A stretch of DNA of 64,000 nt, from positions 60,441,802-60,505,801 of the forward strand of contig NC_012871.2 of NCBI RefSeq assembly GCF_000003195.3. The letters are read 5' to 3'. This DNA is from Sorghum bicolor (taxonomy: Eukaryota > Streptophyta > Magnoliopsida > Poales > Poaceae). The translations under genes were made by a program, and so were the position numbers. Within the stretch, counting starts at the first letter, position 1, and the number at the start of each line of letters is the position of its first letter. The notes under the pieces are model-generated. The model worked only from the letters and a program-made list of their open reading frames with translations. It ran no database searches and was not told the origin of the DNA. This document shows, piece after piece, positions 35,497 through 45,384 of the stretch.

Positions 35497-35627
35497 TGTA
35501 TGCGTTGTTAAATTGAAAGATAAGATGAGACACTTTTCTATGCACTTTTTTAGTAGTACAAAATGTTTAAAATTGAGTTATCATGATATATATTTTTTCC
35601 GTAGCAACGCACGGGCACTCAACTAGT

Positions 35628-37002
35628 AACTCTATAACTCTGTACATCATCTATACCATTTCAGTGGCCTTGTCACCACTGATTTTGGACTTGCCGAAAA
35701 GCTAATTTTCTAGATAGCTTGTAAGATGTTTCTTTTCAAGTTTGGATAAGATTAAACTTTGTTTAGTGGTCTTGCCGAGTTTTGAAGCAGGAACACAAAG
35801 ATGCGGTAAAGACTTCCTGTTGTCGTCAAGCAACTCCTCTGCACAGCCGCCGTTGAGGAGTTTAGGAGTATAAATTGATGTTAACTTCACGTTATTTAGA
35901 GATTCTACGAGTTTTTGTTTTGGACCAAGTTTAGGACAAACTCTTTTGAAGTTCATTATGGTTCTTACCCCAAAATGATCTCTGTGATTGTACAATGACC
36001 CTTTATAGTGCTGCCTAATGTAAGAGTTTTCAAATATACCCGATGACATTGATGATTTAATTTTCTTTTATTGTGCAAGAATATTAGGACCCATTTGGAT
36101 CCTTGGAATCAAATTCATTATAATAATTACAATTTAGTCATGTATTAATTAAGCTAATATGGTTGCATATGAAATATATTTGCATATTATTGTTAGCCAT
36201 ACAAGGGTCATACTTGTTATATTGCATTTCTGTTGCAGAAAAATGAGTTAAAGAGGAGTGTGCTATAAGTTGAAGGGTATAAATATAGTTGCTGATATAT
36301 AGAATCTATTTCCATCTCCACCCTATGAATTTGAGATAGATTTATTTGTGAGCCTGAAAAAATTGTAGAATGTCAAATTTTAGGCAAAATAGCCTGACCC
36401 ATTAATTGGATTCTAATTCCTCTAAAATAAAGGGATCTAAATGGTCCCTTACTATGTTACATGCAATTTTCTTAATTTTATTTTTTATGAAAAAAGAAAA
36501 TTATTTTTATAAATTTAACTAAATACTTTAGTATCTAATTTAATCCGGTCAAGATAGGGCGCCCAATGTTCTAGTAGTTATTTAGTACCAGAGGCCTTCC
36601 CACGACCGCAGACGACGCGCGCTCGCCCACCTAGTCGCAACGCTCGTTAGTTTTTTTTTTGTTTCTGTTGCCTACTCGCGCCTATGTGTTTCCGGCCGAT
36701 TTTTTCTCCTTCAGTACGCATTGCTTGGTCATCTTTTCTAGGCCAAGGTTGCATATATTTTGCCCTTTTTTATTTCTACATATTTTTTTCTTTCTACACC
36801 AAGTTTCTTGTGATGAATTACTTGTAAATAATAGTTTATTATGTATACTATAGATATTATTTTAGTTAGATCATTAAAAATATATCTTGCATGACAATCG
36901 TTACACAAATAAATTTATAGTTATTATCAAATAGAAGGGAGAATTGGCGGTAGGACATGCAGAATGGTGACCATTTGCCAGCGGACACTAGGAAAAAATA
37001 GA
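35628..37002. other. Intergenic DNA with one unrecognised frame
   Basis: On the minus strand at 36049-35702 an open frame of 115 residues has a fairly normal amino-acid mix (KRVCPKLGPKQK, TPKLLNGGCAEELLDD) and could be a lone exon of an unknown protein, but it has no domain, partner exon or recognised splice sites. The rest, including 36100-37000, is AT-rich and without features. Confidence 0.3.
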
Positions 37003-37417
37003 TTGCTCAAAGACACTCTGTTTCTTATCAAATTTGCGGGCAGACATTACGTCTAATCAAATATTATTATAAAATAGATATAAAATCATATAAGTGCTAA
37101 AAAATTATACTATAAATTTTTTACACTCTACATGATGAGAACTGTAGTGCAAAAATATTGTTTTGCACTGAAATGACCATTTTGCCCCTCTTCATAAATA
37201 GACAAAGATAACCATGGTTAATTAGTTAAAAATATTAGTAAGATACTAAAAATACTAAATAATATTTTTACACTATAGTTCTCATCATGTAGAGTGTAAA
37301 AAAATTATACTATAATTTTCTAGCACTTATATGATTTTATATCTATTTTGTAATAATGTTTGATTAAACATAGTGTCCACCAGCAAATTTGACAAGAAGC
37401 GAAGTGTCCTTGAGCAT
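37003..37417. mobile_element. Foldback element with arms of about 155 bp
   Basis: The arm 37003-37160 (GCTCAAAGACACT...ACACTCTACATGATGAGAAC) is an inverted copy of 37261-37417 with few differences, around a spacer of about 100 bp. A transcript would fold into a long hairpin. No coding sequence. It may be a Mutator-like MITE; the target duplication was not settled. Confidence 0.75.
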
Positions 37418-38141
37418 AAATACTTGTGCAACATATACTATAGAAAATTATTGTGGTTGAAACATTAAATTTGGTGTAGAATTTTTTTATTTTGAACAAT
37501 ATTTTGTTTGAACAATGAGATGCTGTGGTTGAAACTCATCACTACCAAAAATATTAGTGTCCCAAAAATAGGTTTATATGGTTTCACTTGTAAAAAGGCC
37601 TCTGGTTCTAAAATAGGCTCATGGTGCTGACCGAGACAGCAACTATTTAATCCACTTAGACTGCATATGCCATATTTTTCGTTGTTAATAATAAAGACAA
37701 AATTAACAGAAATATACATATTGGATTTACAGGGTTTGATCTATCAAACTAGTTTGAGTGCTGGTACCTGTTTGTGTTTTGCAAGACTACTAATTGTTTA
37801 GCGCAGCTTGGAGACTCCAGCTGATTACTGCAAGATCAAAATATGGATTGTATTCAGTCAACAAAGATTTTGCTAATTGCAATAAAATAGCTGATCTTAC
37901 ACTGAATTGAAAATAGTGACATAAAAATCAAGAACATGACAGAGAGAATGCTTAAACTTACCTGGACAAGAAAAAAGTTATTCACAATATAGTAGCTGAC
38001 AAAAAAAAATAATACAGAACATCTTGACTGCACAGATAAGCTCCTAATGTCTTCAGAATTTACTTTTTGGTTCAAAGAATTATGTATTTAAACTATATAT
38101 CTTTGTATAAAATCTGTATGTGACAATTTAGTATGATTTCC

Positions 38142-38678
38142 TCACATATATAGTGCAACAACAAAAAATCGCTTGCAAAAAGAGAGAGCAGCAGGGTGGG
38201 AGGGGGAGATCGAGCTAGCAGACCTAGTAAGAAAGCCAAAAAACGTAGTGTCGTTGCTGCCGCGGATGACGCTGACCGCCAGTGTGACCGTCTCCAAACT
38301 AGTCTCGGCATGAGGAAGATGATGCGTGGTAGCTGGTCGCCCACGACCGATGCCAGCAGCCACGACACGCGCTACGGCGGGCGGCGGCGCGATTCCCTGA
38401 TGCGGCGCTGGAGGGGTGGGGAGTGGCGTCGATGGGATGGGGGCGGCGCCGACGGGGTGAGAGGCAACGGTCGAAGGCTGCTGAGGCATCGGGGGCCGCA
38501 GAACCCACCTCGGAGGCTGCGAAGGAGATGGAGAGAGGGGCGAGCTAGGCTCGTGCTGTGGACGTACGTGGTGGCGATCTGGGCTCATACGGCGCCGCGG
38601 AGGGAGCGACGGGCGAAACCGGCGGAGGGAGCGACGTCGGACGGTCGGAGAAACCGGCGTCTCCTCGACTCCCCACAT
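38142..38678 (-). CDS. Uncertain Pro/Arg-rich open frame
   Basis: A 178-residue frame begins MWGVEET and is rich in Pro, Arg, Ser and Ala. An AG just before the ATG could be a splice acceptor. A plus-strand frame is open across the same bases, which argues for GC-rich chance rather than a gene. No domain is recognised. It may be captured or eroded host DNA. Upstream (37418-38141) is AT-rich and featureless. Confidence 0.15.
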   Translation of the reverse strand: MWGVEETPVSPTVRRRSLRRFRPSLPPRRRMSPDRHHVRPQHEPSSPLSPSPSQPPRWVLRPPMPQQPSTVASHPVGAAPIPSTPLPTPPAPHQGIAPPPAVARVVAAGIGRGRPATTHHLPHAETSLETVTLAVSVIRGSNDTTFFGFLTRSASSISPSHPAALSFCKRFFVVALYM

Positions 38679-38801
38679 CTGGAATTTAGATCGGCAGAAA
38701 AAAATACTAGATACGATAAAAGGCCTAGGTGGGCTGAAACGTCCATGGTTGGCTCGGGTCCTGAAGTTGGGCTCGGGTACTGTTTATTATTCAGTACCCT
38801 A

Positions 38802-38803
<2 letters not shown>

Positions 38804-38861
<58 letters not shown>
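38804..38861. repeat. (TA)n microsatellite
   Basis: About 29 perfect TA dinucleotides in a row, directly before the LTR-like sequence. Confidence 0.95.
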
Positions 38862-38864
<3 letters not shown>

Positions 38865-38869
38865 TGACC

Positions 38870-39330
38870 ACATCTAATTATCGGGCTATAAGCTATGGTG
38901 AAGGAGGCCCACGAGGGCTGATTGAACCAACCAAGTTGAAGATCAAGCCACGCTAAGGATATCTAGAGCCGACGTATCTGGACGATAGAATATGATCAAT
39001 CTGTTCTATATTTTATATAACAAACTAAAAAACCAATATGTCAAGCGATCATCCTCGTTGTACGTAACCCTACCCCGTCTCACTATATAAAGGAGGGTAT
39101 GGACCCCACAATCAGGATCCATCTCATCTACCATGTAGATTAGAGCAACAACCACTGTAACCGAGCATACAAATACAAGAAGAGCAGTAGCACCAAATGG
39201 ACTAGGGTTTTACGTAACACCGTGGCCTGAACCAGTATAAATCTTGTGTCTCATGTACTACCATCTGATTTCTCCTATGCGAACTCATTGCTAGACACTG
39301 CCGGAGCTAAGTCACCCGACAAGAACATGT
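38870..39330 (+). mobile_element. LTR-like fragment (probably Ty3/gypsy)
   Basis: The segment has a TATA-like CTATATAAAGG (39083-39093) followed by a short leader with GACCCCACAA, GAGCAACAACCACTGTAA and GGCCTGAACCAGTATAAATC, a layout typical of grass gypsy LTRs. A related GGCCTGAAC.AGTGTAAAT string occurs at 57870-57895 next to a gypsy protease fragment. No internal region follows, so it may be a solo or partial LTR. The ends were not fixed. Confidence 0.5.
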
Positions 39331-39534
39331 TACATATTATATTTTTTCATGTTTTTATGTTCCCTCGGGTTAGGGTGAGGAGGTAAGCCGATGAAGTGTG
39401 AACGTAAGGTACTCCATGCTTTTTAGAGAAGAGATAACCTTCACCTCTTATTGCGTATCATTATGCGGTTGTGGGTTGCATATCTTCTAGAACCCTTTGT
39501 ATCATCATGTTTATGAAGATGTATATCCTTTATC

Positions 39535-40648
39535 TTGGGTTTTTTGATGGGCGCCATTGTAATTTTTCAACTTATGACATACATCACTACAATTTGTCTA
39601 TTAGGAACCAAGCCATTATAATTCTCTGGTTGCTGAAATATGCCATTTTATATGCTTTTTGAGAACCTAGACCCACCTGCAATCAATGGTATTCTTGTAT
39701 TGCCTAAAACACACCTTTACCTTTCTCAATTTATATGTGACTAACATTTGGGTCTCACACATCATCTTCTTCCTCCAAGTGCAGTACATCTCGCCGCATA
39801 AGCACCTCTCTTCCCCGTCGCCCTCCCCCATCGTCGCCATGCTCTTTGTGCCGGTCATTGACTTCTAGTCCTCCACCGCGTAATGCCATCCTCACCACAT
39901 GTGAGGGCTGGTGCGGAGCTCCTCACTACATGCACAAGCATGAGCGCCTGCAGTGGGTGGCCGACCTCACGAGTAGGAGTAGTGACGTCGGTAGTGAGGC
40001 TCGAGGTTGGGTGGACTAGATTCCCAAAAGCGACTGACGCATGAGGAAGGCGAGCTGCGGCCATGGCATCGAGGTGGTATGCTGAGCTCGCAAGCACAAG
40101 CGCAAGTGACTGTAGTGCATGGCCTAGCTCACGAGTAGGAGAGGCAACACTAGTGGTGAGGCATGAGTGGCTTATGGGACTGACTGGTAACACGGTGGTG
40201 CGTGACGTCAACGGCCGGAATCGTGGGGTCACGCTGCGATGGTGCGAGCTTGTGGCCAAGGGACTTTGGCGTGGCTGGCACGAGCATGAGCACCATCGGG
40301 CTCTGATGCAGGCATAGGATCGTCTACAACGCGGGCATGGAGCCCATGTGACTTCAGCTACATGCCGATAGGAGCCAACAAGGGGAAGAGAGGAGGAAGA
40401 AGATGATAGTGGAGCCCACACGTTAGTGATTTAGTGATGTTGGAGAAAGAGAGGGACAGGGGCATTTTAGGCAATATCAAAATATATTAGTCTACAGGTG
40501 GGTCCACGGTCTTGAAAAGCATACAAAATGGTATATTTCAGGCAACAAAAGAATTATAATGGTATGCTTTCAAATAGATGAATTGTAGTGGTATATCTGA
40601 GAAGTTGAAAAATTGTAATGGCACCCATCCAAAAAGCCCACTATCCTT
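39535..40648. mobile_element. Mutator-like element with long TIRs and a non-transposon core (possible Pack-MULE)
   Basis: Left arm 39535-39680 and right arm 40490-40648 are inverse copies over about 140 bp (GCCATTGTAATTTTTCAACTT and its complement; GTGGACCCACCTG near the inner edges). The flanks read TATCCTTTA on the left and TATCCTTAT on the right, close to the 8-9 bp duplication expected of MULEs. The core 39690-40480 is GC-richer and contains a diverged internal repeat (CTCACGAGTAGGAG at 39967 and 40130). It has no transposase. Frames on either strand (for example 40421-39855 minus) match nothing I recognise. Confidence 0.72.
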
Positions 40649-40649
40649 A

Positions 40650-41150
40650 TGAGGTTCTAGGATGTAACACCATAGTATACCTGTCATCTTAAATAAGTGA
40701 TTTTTTTGGTATTCTAGACTTTTGACTTATAATCTATCATTATTAGTTCAAAATGATTTTTTTGAAGAATATATTGCATGCTATGCTCATTTTTCCCCAT
40801 GTTTTTATATTCTCCTCTAGTCTCGATGAGGAGGCACGCGAACGAAGTCTAAACATAAGTGCTCCACACTTTTTAGAGTAGAGATGACCATCTTCTCTTA
40901 TTGCATATCACTGTGCCGTTCTAGCTATGTTGCATATCTTTTAAAACCCTTATATGGTCGTCTTTTATGAAGATGTATATCTTTCTGATACATAATATCT
41001 TTCTAAAGTTCTAGGATGTGGCACCCTAGTATAGTTGTCTTCTTAGAAACGTGTATCTTTTTGGTACTGTAGACTTTTTTTGTACTCTAGATTTTTGACT
41101 CATGATTTGGTGTTTTTAGATAAAAAGTAGTTTTTCTGGAAGATAACATA
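40650..41150. repeat. Diverged direct-repeat units around the MULE
   Basis: Sequence at 39350-39530 plus 40650-40760 (GTTCTAGGATGTAACACC...TCTAGACTTTTGACTTATAAT) is repeated, diverged, at 40790-41120 (GAAGATGTATATCTTTC, GTTCTAGGATGTGGCACC, TCTAGATTTTTGACTCAT). The MULE sits inside the first unit. A related piece lies at 22304-22400. Confidence 0.6.
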
Positions 41151-41356
41151 TTTCTGATCACCCTACGCTCCTAATCTTGACCCAAATCCAATGGCTTGGG
41201 AAGGCCTGACTAGCAATGGCCATTGGCTCAAGGTGTGGATTAGGTGGGGGTGGGTGGGAAGGCCAACGACATGTGAAGAACATAAGGCAAACTCAAAACA
41301 AAAATAAAAATAGAAAATTAATTGAAAGGAGGATGACAATTGTAGCCTATTGATAA

Positions 41357-41550
41357 GGGTGTAAATGGTACAAATATTTCTCGATCAATACAAGGGCTTC
41401 AATATCCGTTTGGACCATACCATATTTGTATCTCGATATCCATTCATATCTTATCTGAACTATTCCTAGTAGAATCTGAATCCAAGGAATAATGTAGCTA
41501 TACGTATTCATATACGTAGGTATCTATCCCTATCTAGCCCATTTACACCC
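41357..41550. mobile_element. Small TIR element (GGGTGTAAATGG ends)
   Basis: GGGTGTAAATGG at the left and CCATTTACACCC-like sequence at the right bound about 194 bp without coding capacity. GGATAT/ATATCC-like motifs recur inside. The target duplication is not clear. Confidence 0.5.
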
Positions 41551-42050
41551 CTACCTGTTGATAACGGTTGCTACAACATAAAAAATGCATCAACATCCCA
41601 CCGCTCTTATTTTGCCTCCAACCAAACAAAAAACTATAATGGAATTATTCCCTCAACTAAACACAGAATGTGATGGTTTGATCCTAAAATCAGGGACAGA
41701 TCCACCCCATTCCACCACATACTAACCAAACATATGCTTAATATGCAATAGCATAAAGGCCTAAAATATGGTTTAAATTTTTTACTTATGAAAATGAGTA
41801 CATATACACCTTAATATCAAGACGAGTGCAAATTTTGATCAAAGTAATTCTAACAAGGTGCTAGACCATTCAAAGGATTCTAGCAAGACTCCTTGTAATT
41901 TTGCTTAGTGTGGGTTTTATTTATGAAAATCTAGCAAATTGCTTGATACATGACTTGCTTTAGCTCCTTTGCATGTAGCGACTGATGAATACATGCATCA
42001 AGGCTCCTAGTTTGGGTTATGATGATTGATGAACATGGGGATATGTGGCC

Positions 42051-42321
42051 AATGGCAGAACTAGAACTTTTTATTAAAGGGGACTGAACAATATGCACCT
42101 TGTAAATATGATAAATATATATACGATAAGTGTATGTATTAATAGTTTTTTAATATTTTTACATATATATTTAGTATTCATAACAAAGAAACACAATATT
42201 ATCGTTAAAAATGGGTGAGATAATAATTTTTTATGCTATGCAATTGATTTTTTATAAGGTATCAAAAAATTTCATTGTGTTTGGGGGGCATGATCCCTGC
42301 TTTCCCCTGATTCCACCAGTG
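42051..42321. mobile_element. MITE-like element related to 54481-54743
   Basis: It starts AATGGCAGAACTAGAAC and ends CCCCTGATTCCACCAGTG, an inverse match resembling the ends of the element at 54481. The interior is AT-rich. It is probably a non-autonomous hAT- or Mutator-type element. Confidence 0.5.
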
Positions 42322-45220
42322 TATGTGGCTAAATTTATTTTGAAGGGTTATTGAAAAAGAGTTAGTTATGTTGAGGCTACTTGTTTTTCTTGGTCCTTGA
42401 TGATTGGATTAAGTGTATAGCCCAAGGATATTCGTGAAGGCTAAGGGCACAATAGTGTTTAAGTGATGATTTGGTGTTGGGGGCACCTAGAATTTTGTAC
42501 TACTATCCCCAACACCAAATCAACACCCTCAAAACAAATAGAGTTTAAGTCAAGGATTTCGAACAAGTTGAATGAGATAGGGATTTCAAATGGAGCCAAC
42601 TTTGAAGGTTGTAGTGCACTAGATGAGTTGGTCAAGGCCATCAAATTGTATGGTGACATTATGTTGTACTATGTATTAGGTAGTGTTGCCTGCTAGACAA
42701 TACTATGAAGGGTCTTGTGTGGACCAGATGATCTAGTGTCATCTTTGTGTCATGCATGAAGAGTTCATCTTGGATGTGCTTGTTAGAGTGTGTATTGTGC
42801 AACAACTAGTTGAAGTCGGACATGCTTACTGATGTGCACTGTATGATCTGTTGCTTAGCTTAGTGGTTGTAGCGTATCATCCAATGATGTATATTAGGTA
42901 ATCTCGAGTAGTGACCACTAAAAATACAAGAAAAGCAAGGTCACCAGATGATCCGGTGCCCCTCAATGGGCCACTGCGAATCATCCTGTGTTGACTTTCT
43001 CAACAAACTTTTCTAGTGGCTAGGATATCACCTATGTCATCTATATATGTGTTCTCTGAATCATTTGGATCTCCCTTTGAATCTATTGAAGATTTACACA
43101 TTAGAGGCTTGGAGAAGGGGTTGAGGGCACTCCAAGTCAACATGAGTGCTTAAGAATGATCATAGTGCACATCTTTTTGCTCTTGGCTTGGAGGTTGATG
43201 AACTAAAGATCAAAAGTTGTTGCTCTTGGAGTTTTCTAGCTCTTAAACATCATGTACGAGGACTAAGTGACTTTCCTAGATGAGTTGATTATTAGAAGTC
43301 TCCTAGAGGTGTGCTTGGTTTAAGACTCGCTAATCTGAAGTGGTGAATAGGTGGATCTTTAGCCTTTGTGACTAAACCGAGCTCAGCCCTTAGTGGGTGC
43401 TCTAACATGGACTAGGGGGCAGTAGCAATTGCTCAACTCCACGAAAATACGGTTGTCAGTTGTCCAACTTTTTCTTTCCACAAGCATTATTTCATTGCTT
43501 ATCTTTTTGTGTGTCTTAGAGATTGTGTGGACCTTATGCTTGATTTGATTTTGTCTTAGTGTGATGCCCTAGTTCTTTTCAACATCTTATGAACTATTGC
43601 TAGTGTGTTCTTGCTAAGGACCTAGCTTAGTTTGATGGCCCTAAGGACTTACATTAGTTTTTTTCTCTTTTGTAGTTGTGTCAAAGCTAGTTCTTACCAA
43701 GGAATTAAATTTTTTTAGTAGTTTAAGATTAGTTATTTTAATGTTTAGAGACTCAATTCGACCATCTTAAGGCTTTTTTATTCTTATAAGTAGACTGTTA
43801 GATAGCTTGCCACATCATTCGGTAAGTGTTGGGATGAGCTATTTATACCACATCATCTCCTCCACTCATAAAGGCTCAACTACCATGGTACAAGGATTAT
43901 ACTATACTATGCTTTTCTTCCACATCTCCAACCCGTTGAGCTAATTTTTCCACATCTCCACGTCCTTCTATCCTTGAGAGCCGTCAGTTCATATTTTGGA
44001 GCTTAAAGCTCCTATATGGTTAGGTGTAACCCTTTAAATCACCTCTTTGTGTGGTGCTCTAAAAAGTTTGTATCGCTCCATATTTTTGAATATGTACCCC
44101 AAGCTCGATCTTTGTGGTAGTTTAGTGAGTATAGTGTTGAGAGAAAGACCTGACTTTTTGTGAGTTCTCAACATAGATGTAGCTTCCTTTGTGGTAGTGA
44201 AATTTGATAAACAAAACCTATGTTACTTGGGGTCTATTTGCGTTTGAACTTGTGCTGATTGACTCTTGGGATTTCACACCATGTTGTGAAATTCTTGGTG
44301 TTAGTGATACCGTGGAAGGTCAATTAATATCTTAACCTTTGGTTCAAGTGGAATTGAGGAATGTCATCAATCTATCTAATCTACTTCAAACCATGCAAAA
44401 TCCCTATTACCATTGAATCATCAAGGACCTTGCGAGATATTAGGTGCCTTCTAGTGCATGAGCAGATGGTAAGGTGCTAGACCATGGTAAGTTGCCAGAC
44501 TTTTTTGTATTTAATTCCACTACAAACTTAAACTTTTCATGAAACTACTACATACTCAAATCAAAAGTCCTTTTAATATGATAAGTTTCTTTCCTTTGTA
44601 ATATTAGCCCTGATATAGTAAAGCAAGCAGGTGAGCGGTTATGACGGATGCTGCCTCCTTGCACAACACCTATACACCCTTGTCGCTTTTTAATTTAAAG
44701 GAAAAAGTCCAATATACTCCCGCTGACAGAACATAGTCTGGATAAACCCAAAAAAAAACCAATTTTGTCTTTGATTTACTCCTCCAAATCTTTTAGTTGG
44801 TCCATTCTATATTTCTATCCCACTATAAGATTTGTTTTTTGGTTCTCCACATATAAGTTGAGTTTTTAAATTCAGTTTTTTTGTAGGGATATAAAGAACT
44901 TCATAAATGTATTATACATTATGATTTTTTTTATCTTAGGCATCTAATAATAAATTAACACTACAAATACAAGATTATACAAAAATCATAATATATTTTT
45001 CTAACATAATTTAGGACATGTTCGGATCAATGTATAAAATCTGAACCTAAAACTCAACTTGCACTGCAGAAAACAGAAGACAAACCTTATTAATGGATAG
45101 ATCGACCAACCGAAAGACTGGACTTTTTCCTAATTTCCAAATCACTCTACATGCACAATCATAGTGTATAGCATCCGTGACCGCAACTTTGAATTTCTGA
45201 AATGCAGTGTATGTTTATCA
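42322..45220. other. Unclassified repeat-derived DNA, no gene
   Basis: No coding chain was found. A perfect inverted repeat GATTTGGTGTTGGG / CCCAACACCAAATC lies at 42468-42522. GATGATCCGGTGC-like motifs (42720-42990) recall the CCGGACGC tract at 56080-56480, so this may be a remnant of a related large element. Confidence 0.35.
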
Positions 45221-45222
45221 AA

Positions 45223-45319
45223 AAAGAAGAAGAAGAAGAAGAAGAAGAAGAAGAAGAAGAAGAAGAAGAAGAAGAAGAAGAAGAAGAAGAAGAAGAAGAA
45301 GAAGAAGAAGAAGAAGAAG
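45223..45319. repeat. (AAG)n microsatellite
   Basis: About 32 uninterrupted AAG units. The lysine-rich frame across it is a by-product. It lies about 65 bp before the first recognisable LINE-coding sequence. Confidence 0.95.
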
Positions 45320-45384
45320 CATACAATATCTAATGTCAGGAGGTCGAATAAGAATGCGAAAGAACATATAGGTGCTTAACACAG

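Larger units (their letters stand above)
24686..35626 (+). mobile_element. Full-length Helitron, 10.9 kb
   Basis: The 5' end reads A|TCTCTACAACTAAAAAGA (TC at 24686), the usual grass Helitron start. The 3' end has a small hairpin (CCGT...ACGG, 35599-35614), 8 bases, then CTAG (35623-35626) followed by T, so the insertion is between A and T with no target duplication, as Helitrons do. Inside are a GC-rich leader (24720-25320), repeat-rich non-coding DNA (25330-29200) and a decayed Rep/helicase gene (29219-35050) in the expected orientation. It was probably autonomous once. A Stowaway-like element sits near the 3' end (about 35246-35495). Confidence 0.88.

Noticed and set aside
35702..36049. 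115-residue minus-strand frame as a functional gene
   Set aside because: Composition is protein-like, but there is no start context, domain or partner exon; it is mentioned only in the intergenic entry.
37545..37620. Possible CACTA terminus (CACTACCAAAAATATTAGTG)
   Set aside because: No partner end, target duplication or transposase was found; a single short match is not enough. The same holds for CACTAGTAGGAAAT at about 58606.
45164..45379. Lysine-rich open frame
   Set aside because: Product of the (AAG)n microsatellite.
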